A stretch of DNA of 64,000 bases from Planctomyces sp. (GTDB taxonomy: Bacteria > Planctomycetota > Planctomycetia > Planctomycetales > Planctomycetaceae). The stretch is taken from the NCBI GenBank assembly GCA_016795105.1, contig JAEUIH010000013.1:62001-126000 (forward strand), in the 5' to 3' direction. The notes beneath the pieces are model-generated. The model made no database searches, was not told the origin of the DNA, and saw nothing but the letters and a program-made list of their open reading frames with translations. Every line of letters starts with the position of its first letter. The stretch's first letter is position 1. The translations under genes were made by a program, and so were the position numbers. Below are positions 9,104 to 21,000 of this stretch, in pieces.

Positions 9104-12100
9104 CTATTCAAGAACTCCTGGAGACCAGATTCGCATAAATCCGCGATTGTCTGATGAAAGGACTCTTCGAGTCGATGAAACGCCAAGTCCGGTGATTCTT
9201 CCGCTATGAGGGGGCAGAACCGAGTCTTCCAGTCGAACAGTCCAGACAAACGTACCGTTCTGAGCTGTCGCCACGTCAGGCAGTTTCCAGAGGTTGATGC
9301 GAGCATCTTCCCCGCCTGTCAGAACCGTCGATGTCTGTTCATCAAGCCAGACGGAACTTACACCACCCGCATGTCTTGAAACACTGGCTGCTTCAGAATG
9401 CTGGCGATCAATGTCCAGCAGAGATGCAACAACCTCAGCTCCTCCCTCCGGAGTAATTCTCCAGACTACGGCGGCGCTATAAACCTGGCCATCATTCTTT
9501 TGAAATCCAACGCCACCGGCAACCAGAAAGTTCCCGGTCCGCGAAAATGATGCATCGTTAAACAAATATTCCACGTCCTCGGACAAAGGCAATGGAACGG
9601 CCACAAGCTGATTTCCGTCGACTTTCCAACACTCACAGCTCCCGTTGCGAACGACTCCAATCAATCTGCCGTCCTGACTCCAGCGGCCAACCGTCTCAAG
9701 ATGCTCGATGCCGTTGTCCTCCATCCAGCTTTTCAGTTGCTGACCAGTTGCAGCCAGTTTCACAGCGGGCTGAGATGGCGGCCCCTGACCGCGTTCCCAT
9801 TGCCAAAGTCTCAATTCACCCATTCGGTCAAAACTGATAAAGCGATAGTCTCCTTCAACCGGACTAAATGTCGCTCCGACCAATGGATGCTCGTGATCCG
9901 CCTTTAATCCCAGACGGAAGATCGTTCGGCCACGCAAGGGCGAAGACTCTTCTGCGTCAAAGACTCGTAACGTATCACTGGCGGTGAGTACGAATCGGCG
10001 GTCTGAAGAGAAGGAAGCCGTAATTCGATCGGAATGGTGAGTTCGAAATGTTGAGAGATGACTGCGATCCGAAAGGTCCCAAAGATTTGCAAGTCGTCCG
10101 CTGGAAGTGGCAAGTCGAACGTTGCCGTTTTCATCCGGGGGTGACAATGCAGCTCGAATCGGTCTCGTTGTCGGATGATTCACTCGGTAGTGACTCATCA
10201 GCTTCCAGCCAGTGGTTTCATAGACATTGATTTCGCCATCGATCACAAGCAGTAATGTTGCCCCATCCGGTGACCAGGTACATCCGGTTCTTGCTGGCAA
10301 GCCCTTGTCTGATTCAGGAATCTTCCTGTTCAGCAACTCAGACAACGTATTGCCCTGCAGATCGATCACTCGAACACGCAGCGTGTCGCCGACGCCGCCG
10401 GATTTACGATCGATATTCACATCGTGAATCGCCATGCGTGTGCGGTCAGGCGATGCTTCCATCCGAACAATCCAGATCCCCTGATACAGCTTTTCAGATC
10501 TCAGCTTGCCGTTCTCCAGAGTCCAGCGGAGCACTTTCCCGTCGTTTCCAGCGGTTGCAAACTGTTCTTCGTTCAGAAAGAAGGCCCCTGAGATGGCGTC
10601 TGCATCGTGGGAGCCGTCCACAGTTGCGATCACCTGACCATCAGGAATCGACCACACAACAATTCGCCCACGCCGCCCGCACGTGACTGCTCTGGTTGAA
10701 CCCGGAGAAATGCTGACTGCAGTAATTTCGAATTTCGGATGCTGGCCCGTCAGAGTTCGAACTGGCTCAGGGGACAGAGAGTTTCGAATCTGTGAAACAT
10801 CCCACAGCATTCCCTGGTGCAGAAGTTTGTCAAACTGACCCGCGTTTGGGTCCGAATTAATTTCCGCCCCTCCCGCCAGTACCCACTTCCCGTCATCAGA
10901 CACAGCAAAATCGCTGGCGGAAAACCGCGGCAGCAAACGAGATCGCTCCTGTCCGACACCGTCCTCATCTGGTGTGGCGTCCCAAACGGAGATGACCCCC
11001 AGATTCTCGGATGTCAGCAGGAGATCTCCATTGGGAGGAAGAAATCGCACTGACTTAATATTCGAATTGTGGCCCTCCACAAAGTAGTTCGGGGCATCGG
11101 AGCCCAACAGCCAGTCGATACGACCGACCATGCTGAGTGTACGATTTCCGGTTTCACTGCTGTAAACGTGGGCAGCAAGGTCGTCCGCACCCACTAAGAC
11201 GCGTTCTCCGTCCTGACTGAACTCAGCAGAAAACACCTCCGCCTTCTGATCGATCTCTCTGACTCGATTTCCCATCTTTCCGGACGTTTGATCACTCTCC
11301 TGCAGCGGGGCAACGGCAGGAATCGGATCACCATAGCGGAGAATATCCTTGCGAGAATCGTCCAGCCTTTCTCTGCTGGAAGTTCTGCCAGAAACTGAAC
11401 TGAGGGACAGATTGCGCGGGCCTGTCTTTTGAATCTCCGATGTCTGTTGATTCCCCAATGCCCGGAAACTGTCGCGAACCTCCTGCAGGGACTGAACAAA
11501 CGCAGAGTACGTTGAAAGGTCCCACTTACTGATGCGACTGTCTTCCTTCGACACGCAGATCAGCGTGCCTGAACTGGACCGATCAAAGGCCAGGGACAGA
11601 ACATTACCGGCGACTCCCGACAACAGAGTTCCATTGCCCTCGGCCAGTTTCAGAAGGCCAACCTGTCTGCAATCCGTCACTTTTCCCGCAACGACATCCC
11701 AGATCTGTATGTTGTTGCGTTTGGAATTCAGGATTGAACCAGCGATCCGAGTCCCATCCGCAGAGAAGACAATTTCGGAAGGCAACGTTTCACTGACGCA
11801 CTGAAATGTAATCGTGGTTTCATCCACGCTTTCGAATGGAAAGTCGTCGTGATCGGCCGATTTCCGTTTTGGTATCATAACGATCGAATGCTTGCCGCCA
11901 TGATCAATCCCGGCGAGCAATGTCATTCCATCAGGCGACAGCTCCAGCAGGTTGATCCGCGAGCGTTCGGTTGCCACACTCAGGCTTTGAATTCCCTTCA
12001 GCTCCGGAGCACGACCACCAATCGCCGATATCGCGGGAACACCATCAGACCAATTCAGGTAGAATGCTCTGCAGGCTGAGTCATCTTCGCCTTTTGGCAC

Positions 12101-15031
12101 ACTCACAAGGCATGACTCATCCGACAGCAGCACAATATCCTGGCATACGAAACTCCCGGAATCTCCATACAGAGATCTCTTCAGAAGCAGTCGCAGATTT
12201 TCATCACCAATCTCATAGATGTAGATCGTACAGGCTCGATCGTTCTCAACGAGATACAAATGCTTCTCGTCATTAGAGAACAGACAATGGCTAAACGACG
12301 GTAAACGTTCGCCGGCAGTGGCCAGTGTAAAGGAAGCGTATTCCGCTGCAGCATTGCGTTTCCATAAGAGATTCAGGCCTGCGGCTGCAACGACGGCCCC
12401 CTTTGGAGAAACAAACAGTTCATCAAGTCGCCCACCAGGGAGCTTGATCTCCTGACGATCGAGGTCCTGCGATGACAGTCCGTCATTCTTTCGTCGGAGG
12501 AATTCTATTCGCCGAGGGCGATCAGAGGTGGAGTTGTACGCAACTGCAATCGTCTGCCCGTCGCTGCTCATTGCTGAACTCAACGGAAGCATCTCAAGCT
12601 GCAGTTGAACATTGCCTCCTGATCGTTCAGCGTTATTAATCTTCTGTTCGATCGCCTGCTGTTGCTGCCTGTCAAATTGTGAGTTCTCTTTCAGTTTCTC
12701 CAGTGCTTCTTTTCCGAGCCGCACAACTTCGCTGTACTGACGAAGTTCATATGCAACATCGATACGACCTTTTACCAGTTCAATTTCCTGAAGCTCGGCG
12801 GCTTTCTTCAATTCGTTGACTCGCATTTCAGCTGCGTCGGCCTGCTTCAGTGCAAGTTGTGCCTCTCCGGCAGCCATTTCTGCTTTCGTGCGTTCTTCAA
12901 GAGCAGTTGCCTTAGCTGTGTCGGCATCAAGTTTAGCAGCGTCTGCTTCCATCGCCGCCTTCATGGCTTCCATTTTGGCGGTGTTGACCTTTTCTCTCTC
13001 TTTGTCAATTTCGAGTGACAGGAGCTCCGCGTTCTTTTTGAGTTCTTCGGCCGTAGCACGCTGTTGTTCAGCATTTCTTGTGGCGATCGCGGCTTCTTCT
13101 TTTGCAATCCTCGCCTTTTCCGTTTGTTCGTCGAGGTCTCCGCTGGCTTTAACCAGTGCCAGCCTTGATTCTTCCGCCTTCTGCCTCGCAAGTTCAGCCT
13201 CGCGGCGTTCACGAATGTTCCAGACCATGAAGACCACTGCAGCCGTAAACAGCAATAGCCACGTCACCTTGATCAATGAGCGGAATCTACGGGACTTCTT
13301 TAGCCGTGACGTAATGACGACAAGATCGTCGTCGTCTCGTCCGGCAACGATTTCCAGTCCAAGGTCGAGGTCGCCCTTTTTTAATGCCAGTCGAGCAAAC
13401 GCTTCACGAGCCGTCTTGTCTCCCCGCAGTGCACGACGGTTCTCCGGCCACTTTCGAAGTGCATCACTGAACAGAGCAACCGATTGCTGAAATTCGTCAT
13501 AGTCCGAGTTTCTTCGATCGAGCGCCTTTTCCAGTAACTCTTCAGCTCGCCCTGTGATGCGGTATTCGCGGATGGCTTCCTGAAACTCTTCCACACTTGA
13601 ATATCGTTCATGTGGAAATGTCGCCATGGCTCGACGAGCAATCTGCATCAGCTCGCCCGTATTCACCACATCTTCTTCAATCTCATTGTTGACTACCGCT
13701 TCAACCACGGCTGCAAACTGATGATCCGGGTCCCTGATGTTCTGAAGCGACTTCAGGAGATGGGGAGGAAACCCTTCGAGAACTTCAAACAAAATGGCTC
13801 CCAGAAGATAGACGTCGCTCTGAGGACATACCAGCGACACATCATCTTCAGCAAGCTCCGGGGACATGTACGCAGGAGTGCCTGCACATCCTCGATAGTC
13901 AATCAGAACGCTGTTGCGTTTTTCAAACTCCGGCGTTGTGATGGCAAGACCCCAGTCAAGCACAATCACTTCACCGAAGTCACCAACAACCACATTTTCC
14001 GGTTTTAGGTCCCGATTGATAACGCCGCGCGAGTGGGCGTACGCAACGGCGTCACAAACCTTCATCAGAATATCAAGATTCTCTTCCAGAGACTTCCGCT
14101 TCATCACGGTGACCCAGCTGATGCCGTTCACCTGCTTCATCGAATAAAATAGTTTTCCATCTTCTGTTCGACCCAGATCATGAATCGGAACGATGTTTGG
14201 ATGGACCAGATTCGCGGTGACCACAGCTTCTGAGACAAACATCTCCTGGTCGTGCAATGGATCACGAATGTCCGACCGAAGAGTCTTGATGGCAAGTTCC
14301 CGATTGAGCGATGTCTGGATTGCTCGGTAAACAACACCCATGTTGCCAGCACCCAGCTCACCCAGTACGTCATACTCCGCTGTCGCTTCTCCCTGAATCA
14401 GAGCGGATGCAAGACCAAACGATTCCGGCACATCACGGGGAATCTCGTTACAGATACCCGACAGTTCTCCATTCACTCCGCGTTTATGGATCCGCAGGTT
14501 CCAGGAACTCTTGACCGCGGCATGCTGAATCGCGCGCTTCTGAGGCTTAATACCGGTGGCCCGCTGTACATCTTTCTTTTGGTTCACTCGAGTTCGCAGG
14601 ATGTTCGAGAGCAGATTCTGTTCCGCAACTCCGGCACGGTGAGTCTGCGTTGCAAGGCGACCTGTGTCATGCGCATAGAGACCGGAAGATTCCTGCCCGC
14701 CCACGCTGTTCTCTGAATCTTTCGGTGCAGTCTCTGACAGAGCCGGCGCAAGCATTGTCCCTCGACCTGCCTGCGGCGGTGTTCCTTTCGTGCCACTGCC
14801 TGAGGGTAGTCCTGCGGCCGGTTTCGATGAGGCCCCTGCGGAAGGCTTCAAATCGCCATGTATATTGCCTTCTCCGCTGCCTCCAACAGCCGGTGGAAGC
14901 ATCGTCCCGCGGGCCTGCTTCTCTCGAAGATCGCGACTGCCGTCCGGTTGGTCTGGTCGAGTCATTCTGCGTCTCAGTTCTTTGATCACCTGAAATTGTG
15001 CAAAGGGGCGGCAACGCCTGACACCCTGCAT
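9104..15031 (-). CDS. Transmembrane Ser/Thr protein kinase with coiled coil and WD40 repeats
   Basis: A 1975-residue kinase. A disordered N-terminal tail (1-200) holds two copies of RGTML (about 41-45 and 90-94). The kinase domain (about 220-490) shows the Gly loop GELGAGNMGVVY, Lys 249 in AIKT, INRDLKPEN (about 338-346, HRD changed to NRD), LDWG in place of DFG, and GTPAYMSPE. The catalytic Lys, Asp and Asn are kept, so it is probably active. A TPR-like stretch, one membrane segment (about 588-605) and a long Ala/Glu/Lys coiled coil (about 605-770) follow. A WD40-type beta-propeller region reaches to the end, with units such as ITAVSISPG and VVWSIPDG. The kinase should be cytosolic and the WD40 part outside. 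The start, seven bases after the adhesin gene's stop, has no clear ribosome site; ATG at 14963-14965 (MTRPDQ) is an alternative. Confidence 0.88.
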   Translation of the reverse strand: MQGVRRCRPFAQFQVIKELRRRMTRPDQPDGSRDLREKQARGTMLPPAVGGSGEGNIHGDLKPSAGASSKPAAGLPSGSGTKGTPPQAGRGTMLAPALSETAPKDSENSVGGQESSGLYAHDTGRLATQTHRAGVAEQNLLSNILRTRVNQKKDVQRATGIKPQKRAIQHAAVKSSWNLRIHKRGVNGELSGICNEIPRDVPESFGLASALIQGEATAEYDVLGELGAGNMGVVYRAIQTSLNRELAIKTLRSDIRDPLHDQEMFVSEAVVTANLVHPNIVPIHDLGRTEDGKLFYSMKQVNGISWVTVMKRKSLEENLDILMKVCDAVAYAHSRGVINRDLKPENVVVGDFGEVIVLDWGLAITTPEFEKRNSVLIDYRGCAGTPAYMSPELAEDDVSLVCPQSDVYLLGAILFEVLEGFPPHLLKSLQNIRDPDHQFAAVVEAVVNNEIEEDVVNTGELMQIARRAMATFPHERYSSVEEFQEAIREYRITGRAEELLEKALDRRNSDYDEFQQSVALFSDALRKWPENRRALRGDKTAREAFARLALKKGDLDLGLEIVAGRDDDDLVVITSRLKKSRRFRSLIKVTWLLLFTAAVVFMVWNIRERREAELARQKAEESRLALVKASGDLDEQTEKARIAKEEAAIATRNAEQQRATAEELKKNAELLSLEIDKEREKVNTAKMEAMKAAMEADAAKLDADTAKATALEERTKAEMAAGEAQLALKQADAAEMRVNELKKAAELQEIELVKGRIDVAYELRQYSEVVRLGKEALEKLKENSQFDRQQQQAIEQKINNAERSGGNVQLQLEMLPLSSAMSSDGQTIAVAYNSTSDRPRRIEFLRRKNDGLSSQDLDRQEIKLPGGRLDELFVSPKGAVVAAAGLNLLWKRNAAAEYASFTLATAGERLPSFSHCLFSNDEKHLYLVENDRACTIYIYEIGDENLRLLLKRSLYGDSGSFVCQDIVLLSDESCLVSVPKGEDDSACRAFYLNWSDGVPAISAIGGRAPELKGIQSLSVATERSRINLLELSPDGMTLLAGIDHGGKHSIVMIPKRKSADHDDFPFESVDETTITFQCVSETLPSEIVFSADGTRIAGSILNSKRNNIQIWDVVAGKVTDCRQVGLLKLAEGNGTLLSGVAGNVLSLAFDRSSSGTLICVSKEDSRISKWDLSTYSAFVQSLQEVRDSFRALGNQQTSEIQKTGPRNLSLSSVSGRTSSRERLDDSRKDILRYGDPIPAVAPLQESDQTSGKMGNRVREIDQKAEVFSAEFSQDGERVLVGADDLAAHVYSSETGNRTLSMVGRIDWLLGSDAPNYFVEGHNSNIKSVRFLPPNGDLLLTSENLGVISVWDATPDEDGVGQERSRLLPRFSASDFAVSDDGKWVLAGGAEINSDPNAGQFDKLLHQGMLWDVSQIRNSLSPEPVRTLTGQHPKFEITAVSISPGSTRAVTCGRRGRIVVWSIPDGQVIATVDGSHDADAISGAFFLNEEQFATAGNDGKVLRWTLENGKLRSEKLYQGIWIVRMEASPDRTRMAIHDVNIDRKSGGVGDTLRVRVIDLQGNTLSELLNRKIPESDKGLPARTGCTWSPDGATLLLVIDGEINVYETTGWKLMSHYRVNHPTTRPIRAALSPPDENGNVRLATSSGRLANLWDLSDRSHLSTFRTHHSDRITASFSSDRRFVLTASDTLRVFDAEESSPLRGRTIFRLGLKADHEHPLVGATFSPVEGDYRFISFDRMGELRLWQWERGQGPPSQPAVKLAATGQQLKSWMEDNGIEHLETVGRWSQDGRLIGVVRNGSCECWKVDGNQLVAVPLPLSEDVEYLFNDASFSRTGNFLVAGGVGFQKNDGQVYSAAVVWRITPEGGAEVVASLLDIDRQHSEAASVSRHAGGVSSVWLDEQTSTVLTGGEDARINLWKLPDVATAQNGTFVWTVRLEDSVLPPHSGRITGLGVSSTRRVLSSDNRGFMRIWSPGVLE

Positions 15032-15037
15032 TCTTAA

Positions 15038-18000
15038 TTACGCAATATCGCGAAGAGGCTCTGTTTCGGAAAGTCCAGCCGGTTCATTTCCGCCTGCCTG
15101 CTTATTCCGCAATACTCCGGATACCACACTCGAAATCCTGCTCGGGACCGGGACCCCTCCACGCCTGCGACCCTGCTGAAGGGCTCGACTGACCATCACG
15201 CCGACTACCGTGGATGCGGTTGCGGAAAGGTTGTCCAGCCTGAAAGAAAGGTCATCGGACGTGCTTTCATCCGATGAATCCGAACCCGGAGCAGTCTCTT
15301 TTCCGGGTTCAGTCGACTCTGTGGCAGGATCTACTTTCTCCGACTCCTGCACTTGTCCGTCGGCTTTAGGCTCAGCTCCCGGAACCTGCTCAGCCTGGGG
15401 GGTCTCCGGAGCAACCTCCTCGACCGTTTCGAGCATTAACTGAGGAATATCATCGGGCAGAGTTTCCTCACTTGCAGGGAACGGTCGCTTATTCACGATG
15501 TCAAATCGCAGGAGAGGACGTTCAACGCTGACTTCGTTTCCGTTTTCGTCACGCTTTCGAGTAATCAACCACAACTCGTAGTTACTCGCACCGCCGAGGT
15601 CCTGCTCTGAAACCCATTGCCGCAGCAACTCCGGATGAAGCAGATTCGATCCTTCTCGGATTCTCTCGTATCCAGGCACATCAAACAGCCCGGAAGCGTC
15701 CACTCGTCGCAGCCGGAAGATGTCTTCCGATTGCGTCGAAAACGTACCCAGTGGAGATGGCTCAAATTCCGTTGCGGGCATGAACAGCAATGGCTGAATC
15801 GAGGCTGTGCCTAAGGAGACAGCATCCGCTACAAGCTGAACTATTGGCTTGGGTGTATTGATCGGCGGGAACAACAGCGTGGGAATCTTGATTTCAACCG
15901 TGCCGCCTTCGAAGAAGAAGTCTGCATTGGAAAGAGCAAGGCTGTTTACAACAGCAAAGCTTCGGTCAATCACGACACCCGGTGAAAGCGGTGCGGCAAG
16001 GCCTGTTGTCAAATCGTCTGTTGTCGTCAACAGGCCTGCGTTGAACGACAATCCAGGGACAGGACCAACATTCACATTTGATGAAAACCCATTTTGCTGA
16101 ATTGTGCCGCCAAGAACCTGAATCGATTCGTGATGCGAAACACTGAAGTCCAGCAGAAAGGTTGCCTGCATATTATCCAGAAACGACTGCAGGTCAAAGA
16201 ACGAATAAACATGAGAAATTGACTGCAAACCAGGCTGCAGATAGAAGGACTCGATTCGCTCCGTGACAAGTCCATCCCCCGAAGCATCACGCCAGTCAAT
16301 ATCAAGCCTCAGGTTCTCTTCACCCGGTGTCTGGATCTGAATCGCAAATTCGGCGTTATATGTCAGAGCATCCAGTGAAGCCACCATCGCCAAAATCGGC
16401 GATGCCGGATAATTGAAGAATGATCGAGCACCCGCTCCACCAGCCGGATTTGGACGCTGCTGGAATGTTGTGGCAACTCCTCCGTCGGTCCTCAGGTTCA
16501 CACCCAGTCCAAACGCAACAGTTCCTGTTCCGCCATTGGACAAAACGCGAATTCTGTCACCGGTGTCCTCTTCACTGCTTCCGGCAACCGGATTATTGTC
16601 GGTCGTTAGCTGCGATCCCGACTGAACTGCGATGTTCCCGCTCGCCTGAATGCTGATGATCTGCCCCGTGGATAGTACAGCATTCCGGGCGGTTTGGTAG
16701 GTACTCGTACTTGCCCGATTCAATGTGATCTGATTGCCGCTGATCCCCGTAATTGTGAAGGACTCGGCCCGTGAATTATCCGCAATCAGAAAACTGTCGT
16801 CGACAAGATAAATCGTCTGTCCCACCGACAATCCCGCTGTACTCTGAACGTTAACCGTAGTGGATCCTGCACCAACGTTCGTCGTAACCAATGTCATCAC
16901 GCCCGGATTGTCAGCCTGCAGTGCGACTCGAGCATTGTTTGCGACATCATAGGCAGAGCCCAGCAAACCGGACAAAGTCAGGGTCGTTGCTGTTGTGGCA
17001 TTGATCACGAATGACTGTGCAGGCGAGTTATCATCAATGATGAAAACGGTCTGTCCCACAGAGAACCCGCTCGTATCGGCGAGAGTAATGATCGAAGTTC
17101 CGGCTGCGGCATTCACCGTCAGAGCAGAAAAGATCACACCAGTCGCTTCAATTCTCGCAGAAGTCGCGTTTCCGATACTGACATCTCCCGCCGCATCAAT
17201 ATGAATTGCGCCACCCTGAGTCAGCATATCTTCCGCGATGATGTTTCCGGCCGTTGTCTCGTACCGAATGCTGCCCTGATTGGCGGTCGTTCGAACTCCG
17301 TTCGCCATGACGATCGCGCCTGTGTCTGCCAGCACACTAATGCGTCCTGTGCCACCGGTCGTGATATTCGCGTCCTGCGTAACAACATTGGCAGTAACAG
17401 TGATATCGCCGGCACCGGAGCTTACCTGTGCGTTGATATCAGCGGTTCCCGTCTCCGAATTCAATCGAGCATTGCCGGTTCCGTTGGCGGTGACAACTGA
17501 ATCGATGGTCAGATTTCCAGCAACAACGTCAACTGACACATCCCCGTTGCCACCCAGCGTTCGCACCCCGGTTCCGTTGATCACCAGTGTGTTCAATTCC
17601 TGAATGTCGATGCGACCCGTTGTGCTGTTTGTAGCCTGCAGTGAAACGATGTCTGTATCAATATCATCTGCGGCACCAATCCCCTGTGCGGCAGTCAGCG
17701 TCACGGCCGCACCGGTTCGAAGGTTGACTCCCTGCTCACCCGCTGTGCCACCATCGGTATCGGGCAGTGTATCCACTATCGCACCAGTCGCATTCACATC
17801 GGAATCTGCGACGACAGAAAGATTGCCGGTGGTCGAACTGACGAGAGCACCGAGAAACACTGAACCGGCAGCATTCAGACTCACAGAACCAGCGCCATGT
17901 GCTGTCACGACACTGTTGACGGCCAGATCACCGGCTACTACATCTATCGCAATGTTGCCGTTTCCGGCCTGTGTAATCACCCCAGCTCCGCTAATGATCA

Positions 18001-21000
18001 GCCCATTGACCTCCTGAACAGAGATGTTGTTGATCGCTCGATTTATAGCGACCAGAATCCCAATGCTGGTGTCGATGTCATCAATGGATCCGATCCCTTC
18101 AGCAGCAGTAAGTATCGCAGTCCCCGAGGTCGACAGATTCAATCCCTGCTCACCCGCGGTCCCGGCATCGGTGTCCGGCAATGTGTCCACAATCGCCCCG
18201 GTATTGCTGAGGTCTGAGTCCGCAATGATATTCAGAGTCCCCGATCCCGAACTGACCGTTGCTCCGATCGAGATTGACTCAACCGCACTTAGAGTGACAA
18301 AACCATTTCCGTTTGCTGAGACAACACTGTTGATAACCAGATTACCAACGACCACATCGACATTGATATCCCCGTTGCCCCCAAGTGTTCTAACGCCCGT
18401 GCCGCCGATGATCAGCTCATTCGTCTCCTGTATCACAATGGCGCCGGATGTTGTGTTCGTCGCCTCAAGAGTGGTGACCGTCGTATCAACATCATCGCCA
18501 GCGCCGATACCCTGAGCGGCAGACAGGAATGCCGTGCCAGTCGTCTGAAGATTGACTCCCTGTTCGCCCAGGGTTCCGCCGTCGGTATCTGGCAACGTAT
18601 CTGTGATTGCACCAGTATTGTTGCCGTCTGCATCAGCAGCTATAGTCAGATTGCCACTGCCGGAACTGACAAGGGCACCAAGACTCACAGATCCTCCGGC
18701 TGTGAGCAGAACAGTGCCGGCACCGTTCGCAGTCACCACGCTGTTGACCAGCAGGTCTCCCGTCGTCACATTCACTGTGATGTTCCCGCTGCCGGCCAGT
18801 GTACGGACGCCCGTGCCTCCGATTGTCAGTCCATTGACTTCCTGGACTACGATGTCTCCGGAAGTCGTGTTTGTTGCGATCAGCAATCCGATGCTGGTGT
18901 CGATATCATCGCCTGCCCCAATACCCTCAGCAGCGATCAAGACAGCCGTTCCCGTCGTGGACAGATTCAGACCCTGCTCACCCGCGGTCCCACCATCGGT
19001 ATCTGGCAGCGTGTCTGTAATTGACCCGGTGTTATTCAAATCCGAATCTGCTGCCAGGTTCAGCGTACCGGAGCCTGAACTTACTGTGGCACCAATCTGT
19101 ATCGAGTCGGCTGCGTTGAGAGTTACAACGCCAGCACCATTCGCTGAAACAACACTGTTGACTGCCAGTCCACCGGCAACGACATCAACGGTAATGCTCC
19201 CATTTCCTGCGAGTGTTCGAACACCAGTGCCATTGATGGTCAGCCCATTCGTTTCCTGAATGTTGACACTGTTTGTGGCAGTATTCGTGGCCTGCAGAGA
19301 CCCTACTGTTGTGTCAATATCGTCGGCAGATCCGATACCCTCTGCGGCAGAAAGGAATGCTGTGCCGGACGTGACCAGATTGACGCCCTGCTCACCCAGC
19401 GTCCCCCCATCAGTGTCCGGAAGCGAATCGATGATTGCACCGGAATTGTTACTGTCTGCATCTGCTGTCACCATCAGGTTGCCGCTGGTCGAACTGACAA
19501 TGGCTCCCAACGAAACATTCCCTCCGGCAGCCAGGGTGACGTTTCCATTGCCATTGGCAGTCACAAGAGCGTTGACGGTCAAATCGCCGGAATCCACATT
19601 GATCGTGATCGCTGAGTTTCCGGCAAGAGTTTCAACTCCCGCCACGGCGACAACGGGAAATATCTGTGAAACCGTTCCGACAACCAGCGTATTGGTGTCT
19701 CGAAAACTGATAGCGCCATTTGCACTGCCAGCCAATGTTGTCACGTTGTTATTTAAGTTATTCAGCGTGAACGGACCGTCTCCAAGGAGCAACAGGTTCA
19801 GACTCAGTATTCGATCATTGGTCTGAGTCACGGGAACCGTACCTGTGGTACTCCCCTGAGTGATGACAGCTCCGACAGACTGAATGACTGCCGTATTGCC
19901 TGTGGTGTCAAGGCTTGTCAGGTCACAATCAAGGTCCGTGAACTGCGTGTCCTGAAGGAGCTGCATCTGCACGCTGGTTCCGGTTTCAATATCCACCTGA
20001 CCTGAGCGAATCTGAACGACTTCATCGTTGGCTGTGGAGACGCGATACAGCAATCGGCTCACCGGCGTCGCAGCGGTTCCCAGAATCACGGGTTCATTCG
20101 CCGTCACTGCCTCAACATTTGCGGCTTCAATCCGCAGGTCCCCTGCGATTGTAAACCCAGCGTCAGCGATGGTCAGTGTTGCAGTCGTGATCAGCGCCAG
20201 ATTCGTCACCGTGAAGACATCGCCAGCCACATTGAGATTGGCTGCAGACTGGACAAACCCCGTAGTCGCGTTGATCGTTGTGGTTCCACCCACAGTTCCC
20301 GAAATTGCAACCGTCCCGGTCGCGGCAGTCGCGTTGAGATTCCCTGTCAGGTTCACTTCAATCGGGTCAAACGTTCCCTTGAAGACATCCGATGAAGTTG
20401 CACCGATACTTCCATTGACGGCTGTGATCGTAGCGTTCCCGGCTGTAATGTTCGTTACTGCGCCATTTCCATCCGTCATCGACCCGTTTGCCGTGTCGAG
20501 TGTAACGTCGCGATTGCCATTGTTAATCGCGTTCAGCGTAACACTTCCACCTGCAGCGACTTCCGAGAGTCGGATTTGTCCACTCGTTGTATTTGTCGCC
20601 GTCCACTGACCTGCATTCGTCTGAATGGCGCCGGCATCTCCAATGCCCTGAGCGGCGTTCAGGATGACTGATGTTCCGGTCACAATCCCCGCAGTGCCGG
20701 AAATGGAACCTGTCCCATTCCCATCACTATCTGCTGTCAGTTGAGCCGTTGTGGATGCGGTGATGTTTGCATTGATCTGAATATTGCGTCGGGCACTCAG
20801 TTGGATCTGAGCAGTTGACGCAGTTGTCACATCGTTAATAGTAATGTCATTGCCAGCGGTCGCGGTCAGGTTTCCAACGTTACTGGTGACGACATCTGTT
20901 ACGATATTGAACGCACTCAGCGTGACAGTATGCCCGCGAAGTGTCGATCCGTCGACGGCAGTCAGGTCGCCAGCACCGCTGTTGTCGTCGTCCGCTGTGA

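Noticed and set aside
12816-13490. Plus-strand 224-codon frame rich in Ala and Ser
   Set aside because: It is the antisense of the coiled-coil Ala/Glu/Lys region of the kinase, which lacks stops on that strand.
17440-19640. CRISPR-like array
   Set aside because: The repeats are about 414 bases, diverged, contiguous and in frame, without short repeats and unique spacers.
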